From Bacteroidales bacterium (GTDB lineage: Bacteria > Bacteroidota > Bacteroidia > Bacteroidales > PXBB01): 64,000 nt of DNA. Positions 61,501 to 64,000 of the stretch are shown here, piece by piece (within the stretch, counting starts at the first letter, position 1; each line of letters opens with the position of its first letter). The notes under the pieces were generated by a model. That model ran no database searches, was not told the DNA's origin, and saw only the letters and a list, made by a program, of their open reading frames with translations. Location of the stretch: NCBI GenBank assembly GCA_028698995.1, contig JAQVVM010000001.1, forward strand, positions 103,200 to 167,199, written 5' to 3'. A program made the translations under genes and the position numbers.

Positions 61501-64000
61501 TTGTTTCTCCGGTACTCCAATAATAAGTACCACCTCCTGAAGTAGTAAGAGTATGTTCATATCCCATGCAATTGTACTGGGGGTTAGTAATTGTTATTGC
61601 AGGTTCCCATTTCTTTCCGAATTCAATATCATCAAGCGCAAAATCACATCCGTAAAATATATAGTCACCATGAATAATTTCAATCTGTAATGAGGAGGGT
61701 GCAGGATCTGGTATCACAAATTCATAACACAACTGATGCCACAACTCATCATTGTCAAGGTGAAGATATAGTGATGGGGTAATTGTGCTTGTACAATATT
61801 GCTCAACTCCGTTAATTCTCAAATAAAGTAATGGTGGGTTTGAATTAGTATTACCTATTGTAAACAAATTAGTAGCCCAAAATCTGGAATAGTATATATT
61901 TCCAGCTGTAAAAGGTCCATTAACAGTTGTGCCCCATACAACCTTTTGAATATATGAATATAAACCCACACAACCAGGATAAGAAAAGATAGCATCCGGT
62001 TCTGCCATACCATTTGCTATTAAATAATAGCCATTTGGTAAATTTGGCGTATTATTATTTGGATCCCACCAAGGTTGTAAGAAAGTTGGTCCGTAATCCA
62101 ATACTGAATTTTGATTTGTGATTATTGCTTCACATGGCATCAAAGGCGTTGGGGGACTGGATATCCCTTCGTCGTATTCTGTTGAAAATATATGTGGCCA
62201 TGTTCCCAATATTTCAAAATCGCCATTGTAGATTAAATTATTTATACAAAATTGATCGCATGGATAAAAAACATCTGCATTTGGTATAGTTCTGGAAATC
62301 AGGCAAATAGTTGAATTGAATTCTTGAGTTTGATTATTTACTATCTTTACATAATATGTATTATTGATTTGTAAAGAATTGCAAGAGAAGAAAAAATATT
62401 TGTTATTAGAAAAATAATACAATTGTGTTAGACTATTACATTGATTTTTATATACATATACTTCAATGTCGTTTGATAAAGGTTGAAAAAGTGTATTTTC
62501 TAATTGTATTACGCAGCTTGTATCTGTTGCAGTAAACATGAACCAATACTCAGGTTGATTTAGAATAAACCTAAATTCGTGTTTATGGCATATTGTATCG
62601 TTAGTAACTTCTATTGCGTTATTACATGTTGTACCTTGAACTGTAATGCTAACAGTATCGTAATTTAAACAACCAATTGAGTTTTCAACTGTCAATTTAT
62701 AAGGAGTGTTTGATAAAGGCTTTGCCCATGGATTTGAACTCATTGGGTCGCTCAATCCATTTGTAGGTGTCCACGTATAAGTGTTGCCACCAATCGGGCT
62801 GCTGCCAATTTGTACACTATCACTGATATTAATTGTAGTGTCACTCCCCGCATCAGCCACAGGCAAATCATAAACTGTAACAGTAATAGACGAGGAACTC
62901 ACCGTACCACAACTGCCCGAAGTTACATTTTTTCTGTAACAAGTTGTTTGTGTGAGGTTGCCACCCTGATACGTGCTTGCCGTTGCCCCTGAAATATTAC
63001 CCCAGCCGCTGCCGCAACCACCTACTGTGGTGCTTTGCCATTGGTAAGTATAGCTTCCTGTGCCACCAGAAGGAGCAACAGTTTGAGTAAAGAGTGAAGG
63101 AGAAGTATTGTAGCATATAGATTGGTTGCTGCCTACGCTACCTGCTGTGAGATTGGCATAAACTGTTACACTAATAGCCGCAGAACTTACAGTCCCGCAA
63201 CTGCCCGAAGTTACATTGCGGCGGTAGCAGGTGGTTTGTGTAAGGTTGCCCGCCTGATAGGTGCTTGCAGTTGCTCCTGATATATTGCCCCAACCACTGC
63301 CACAACTAGAAACTGTTGTGCTTTGCCATTGATAAGTATAGCTTCCTGTGCCGCCTGAAGGAGCAACAGTTTGAGTAAAGAGTGAGGGGGAAGTATTGTA
63401 GCATATTGACTGGTTGCTTCCTACGCTACCTGCAGTAAGATTGGCATAAACTGTTACATTAATAGCCGCAGAACTCACTGTTCCACAACTGCCCGAAGTT
63501 ACATTGCGGCGGTAGCAGGTGGTTTGTGTAAGACTGCTTGCCTGATAGGTGTTTGCCGTTGCTCCTGATATATTGCCCCAGCCACTGCCGCAACCGCTTA
63601 CTGTGGTGTTTTGCCATTGGTAGGTATAGCTGCCGGTACCCCCTGTGGGTGCAGTCGCTTGTGTAAAAGCTGCAGGGCTTGTATTGTAACAAATAGACTG
63701 GTTGCTGCCTACGCTGCCTGCTGTGAGGTTGGCATAAACCGTTACTGTTATAGCTGCCGAACTCACCGTACCACAACTACCCGATGTAACATTTCTGCGG
63801 TAACAGGTGGTTTGTGTAAGATTGCCTGCCTGATAGGTGTTTGCTGTTGCCCCGGAAACATTGCCCCAGCCACTCTCGCAGCCGCTTACTGTGGTGTATT
63901 GCCATTGGTAGGTATAGCTACCTGTGCCACCTGTAGGTGCTCCTGTTTGCGTAAAAGCCGTAGGACTTGTGTTATAGCATATTGACTGGTTGCTACCTAT
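58535..64000 (-). CDS. Giant secreted T9SS protein with Ig/PKD-like tandem repeats and parallel beta-helix-like region (truncated at the 5' end by window edge)
   Basis: The frame stays open past the ORF-list Met (63766) to the window edge (IGSNQSICYNTSPTAFTQTGAPTGGTGSYTYQWQ...). CTD LQVFPNPNTGIFTISLFG...GIYFISVKDSKGNIYNSEKIIVIK. Confidence 0.85.
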   Translation of the reverse strand: MGSNQSICYNTSPTAFTQTGAPTGGTGSYTYQWQYTTVSGCESGWGNVSGATANTYQAGNLTQTTCYRRNVTSGSCGTVSSAAITVTVYANLTAGSVGSNQSICYNTSPAAFTQATAPTGGTGSYTYQWQNTTVSGCGSGWGNISGATANTYQASSLTQTTCYRRNVTSGSCGTVSSAAINVTVYANLTAGSVGSNQSICYNTSPSLFTQTVAPSGGTGSYTYQWQSTTVSSCGSGWGNISGATASTYQAGNLTQTTCYRRNVTSGSCGTVSSAAISVTVYANLTAGSVGSNQSICYNTSPSLFTQTVAPSGGTGSYTYQWQSTTVGGCGSGWGNISGATASTYQGGNLTQTTCYRKNVTSGSCGTVSSSSITVTVYDLPVADAGSDTTINISDSVQIGSSPIGGNTYTWTPTNGLSDPMSSNPWAKPLSNTPYKLTVENSIGCLNYDTVSITVQGTTCNNAIEVTNDTICHKHEFRFILNQPEYWFMFTATDTSCVIQLENTLFQPLSNDIEVYVYKNQCNSLTQLYYFSNNKYFFFSCNSLQINNTYYVKIVNNQTQEFNSTICLISRTIPNADVFYPCDQFCINNLIYNGDFEILGTWPHIFSTEYDEGISSPPTPLMPCEAIITNQNSVLDYGPTFLQPWWDPNNNTPNLPNGYYLIANGMAEPDAIFSYPGCVGLYSYIQKVVWGTTVNGPFTAGNIYYSRFWATNLFTIGNTNSNPPLLYLRINGVEQYCTSTITPSLYLHLDNDELWHQLCYEFVIPDPAPSSLQIEIIHGDYIFYGCDFALDDIEFGKKWEPAITITNPQYNCMGYEHTLTTSGGGTYYWSTGETTSSITVTPNTTTTYTVTVTQVNGCTASNDVVVNVAPLCECIGEVINQTIISSGNPNFAPNTLYDLQHDITIQGNVVLNDVSIRIDDVSLPINPIKITIPSNASLTLNHCHLFACDSMWQGIVIEGTGTLIINNGTLIEDAIIAVDIDNSTPTLLSVDGSVFNKNTTGIRIKDYTQSGSYPFEVTNTVFTSRNFTPVTTLLTWPIPAHTAWLFNLSEMLNQGSLNERYRVAIYGSSLTLSNQPSMIGIKLENVGTYAGGIHYEVLINGDDPNITGTTVNIFDNLYFGINATNSNLTCSNNAFQYITGTATWTDGMALRAINTSTQLPLPINRIQVNGGNNFFYDNKIAIDVLNYDVVNIEYVNIRSDQGTLEGFIGVNIKTPQCSEINVNSNTITNVSWGINFTASNAYYDPSYPNGQHIHGDFNINNNIIQADLLGNNQYISGNVILGIVVSNLLLGLNQITPDDCNELNVTYNHLYNVRNGIQMENWVNYYLDYYNELYCYGNRPVISNNYISLVDPGVGNSQFGINTVQNFNGVIKENNVQGFDNDDLAYYGIRCASNATWTNVTGHEQIVKCNNVVNTGIGIEFQGDQFPTTFLNNTMDGSQMGFVLNAGILGQQGYDPYASSNKWPTTSYTLGQQFKTYTVMGSNPVNSELFIDASDPHQNPESGGTGFNWNDQSDQNLMYKTIPMQGITHITPPNTNTTNCDVPQYKSANTSGNLLTSTGMGLNSQISWLERLVKDSVNYTVFPVQQHINDMFRVYRILEMQPALKDNSVILKNFYNTAHNGNIGALVNAENNLANGHLSQSISTLASVTPQNDIESNYIDFYNVYIHYRDSTFTVADSIILKALVDGCPARDGLAVHKARTLYSMIYRDYTLYSDICIDNNSAKMLSDAHTEKSNPANLSLQVFPNPNTGIFTISLFGSNSISESAVVSIYNILGNKMNEFNLQLRDNMGNFDAGLNNGIYFISVKDSKGNIYNSEKIIVIK
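62870..64000 (-). repeat. 288 bp (96 aa) in-frame tandem repeat, three full copies plus a partial fourth
   Basis: The GATTGGCATA-like landmark recurs at 63151, 63439 and 63727 (spacing exactly 288 bp), with the equivalent boundary near 62863; each unit encodes ..YANLTAGSVGSNQSICYNTSP..FTQ..APSGGTGSYTYQWQ.TTV..CGSGWGN.SGATA.TYQ..NLTQTTCYRRNVTSGSCGTVSSAAI. Confidence 0.93.

Noticed and set aside
63459-63985. ORFs on both strands (63459-63776 minus, 63611-63985 plus) in the repeat region
   Set aside because: Out-of-frame or antisense readings of the 288 bp coding repeat.
62870-64000. CRISPR-like periodicity
   Set aside because: The unit is 288 bp, continuous and in frame; there are no short repeats with unique spacers.

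Overview
This 64 kb window is AT-rich chromosomal DNA from a Bacteroidota (Bacteroidetes) organism. The assignment rests on six proteins with T9SS-type C-terminal sorting domains, candidate TTTG/TAnnTTTG promoters, DUF3467 next to rpoC, and the gene families present. I found no rRNA, CRISPR array, transposase or prophage. The conserved core (about 39.8-57 kb) is a minus-strand block, rpsU-xer-hpf-[tRNA Thr-Tyr-Gly-Thr]-tuf-tRNA Trp-secE-nusG-rplKAJL-rpoBC-DUF3467, divergent from a plus-strand rpsF-rpsR-rplI-rRNA methyltransferase run. The rest is mostly accessory. It includes secreted T9SS cargo (a C10 peptidase with three CUB-like repeats, and a giant repeat/beta-helix protein running off the right edge), a tail-fibre/collagen-like protein, a LytS/LytTR regulatory operon and glycosylation genes (27.4-32.3 and 37.5-39.8 kb). 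It also includes a compact operon at 9.3-12.3 kb with three consecutive single-CXXCH exported proteins, a DUF5777-like barrel and a DUF2271-like T9SS protein, which is the best candidate here for a poorly described system. Structural DNA of note: a 121 bp MITE-like element whose terminal sequence reappears in the terminator beyond rpoC/DUF3467; two places where a promoter-like -7 box abuts or overlaps an intrinsic terminator; an exact 288 bp (96 aa) in-frame tandem repeat; and a REP-like palindrome read in frame inside a T9SS protein. All family calls come from reading the sequence; no searches were run.
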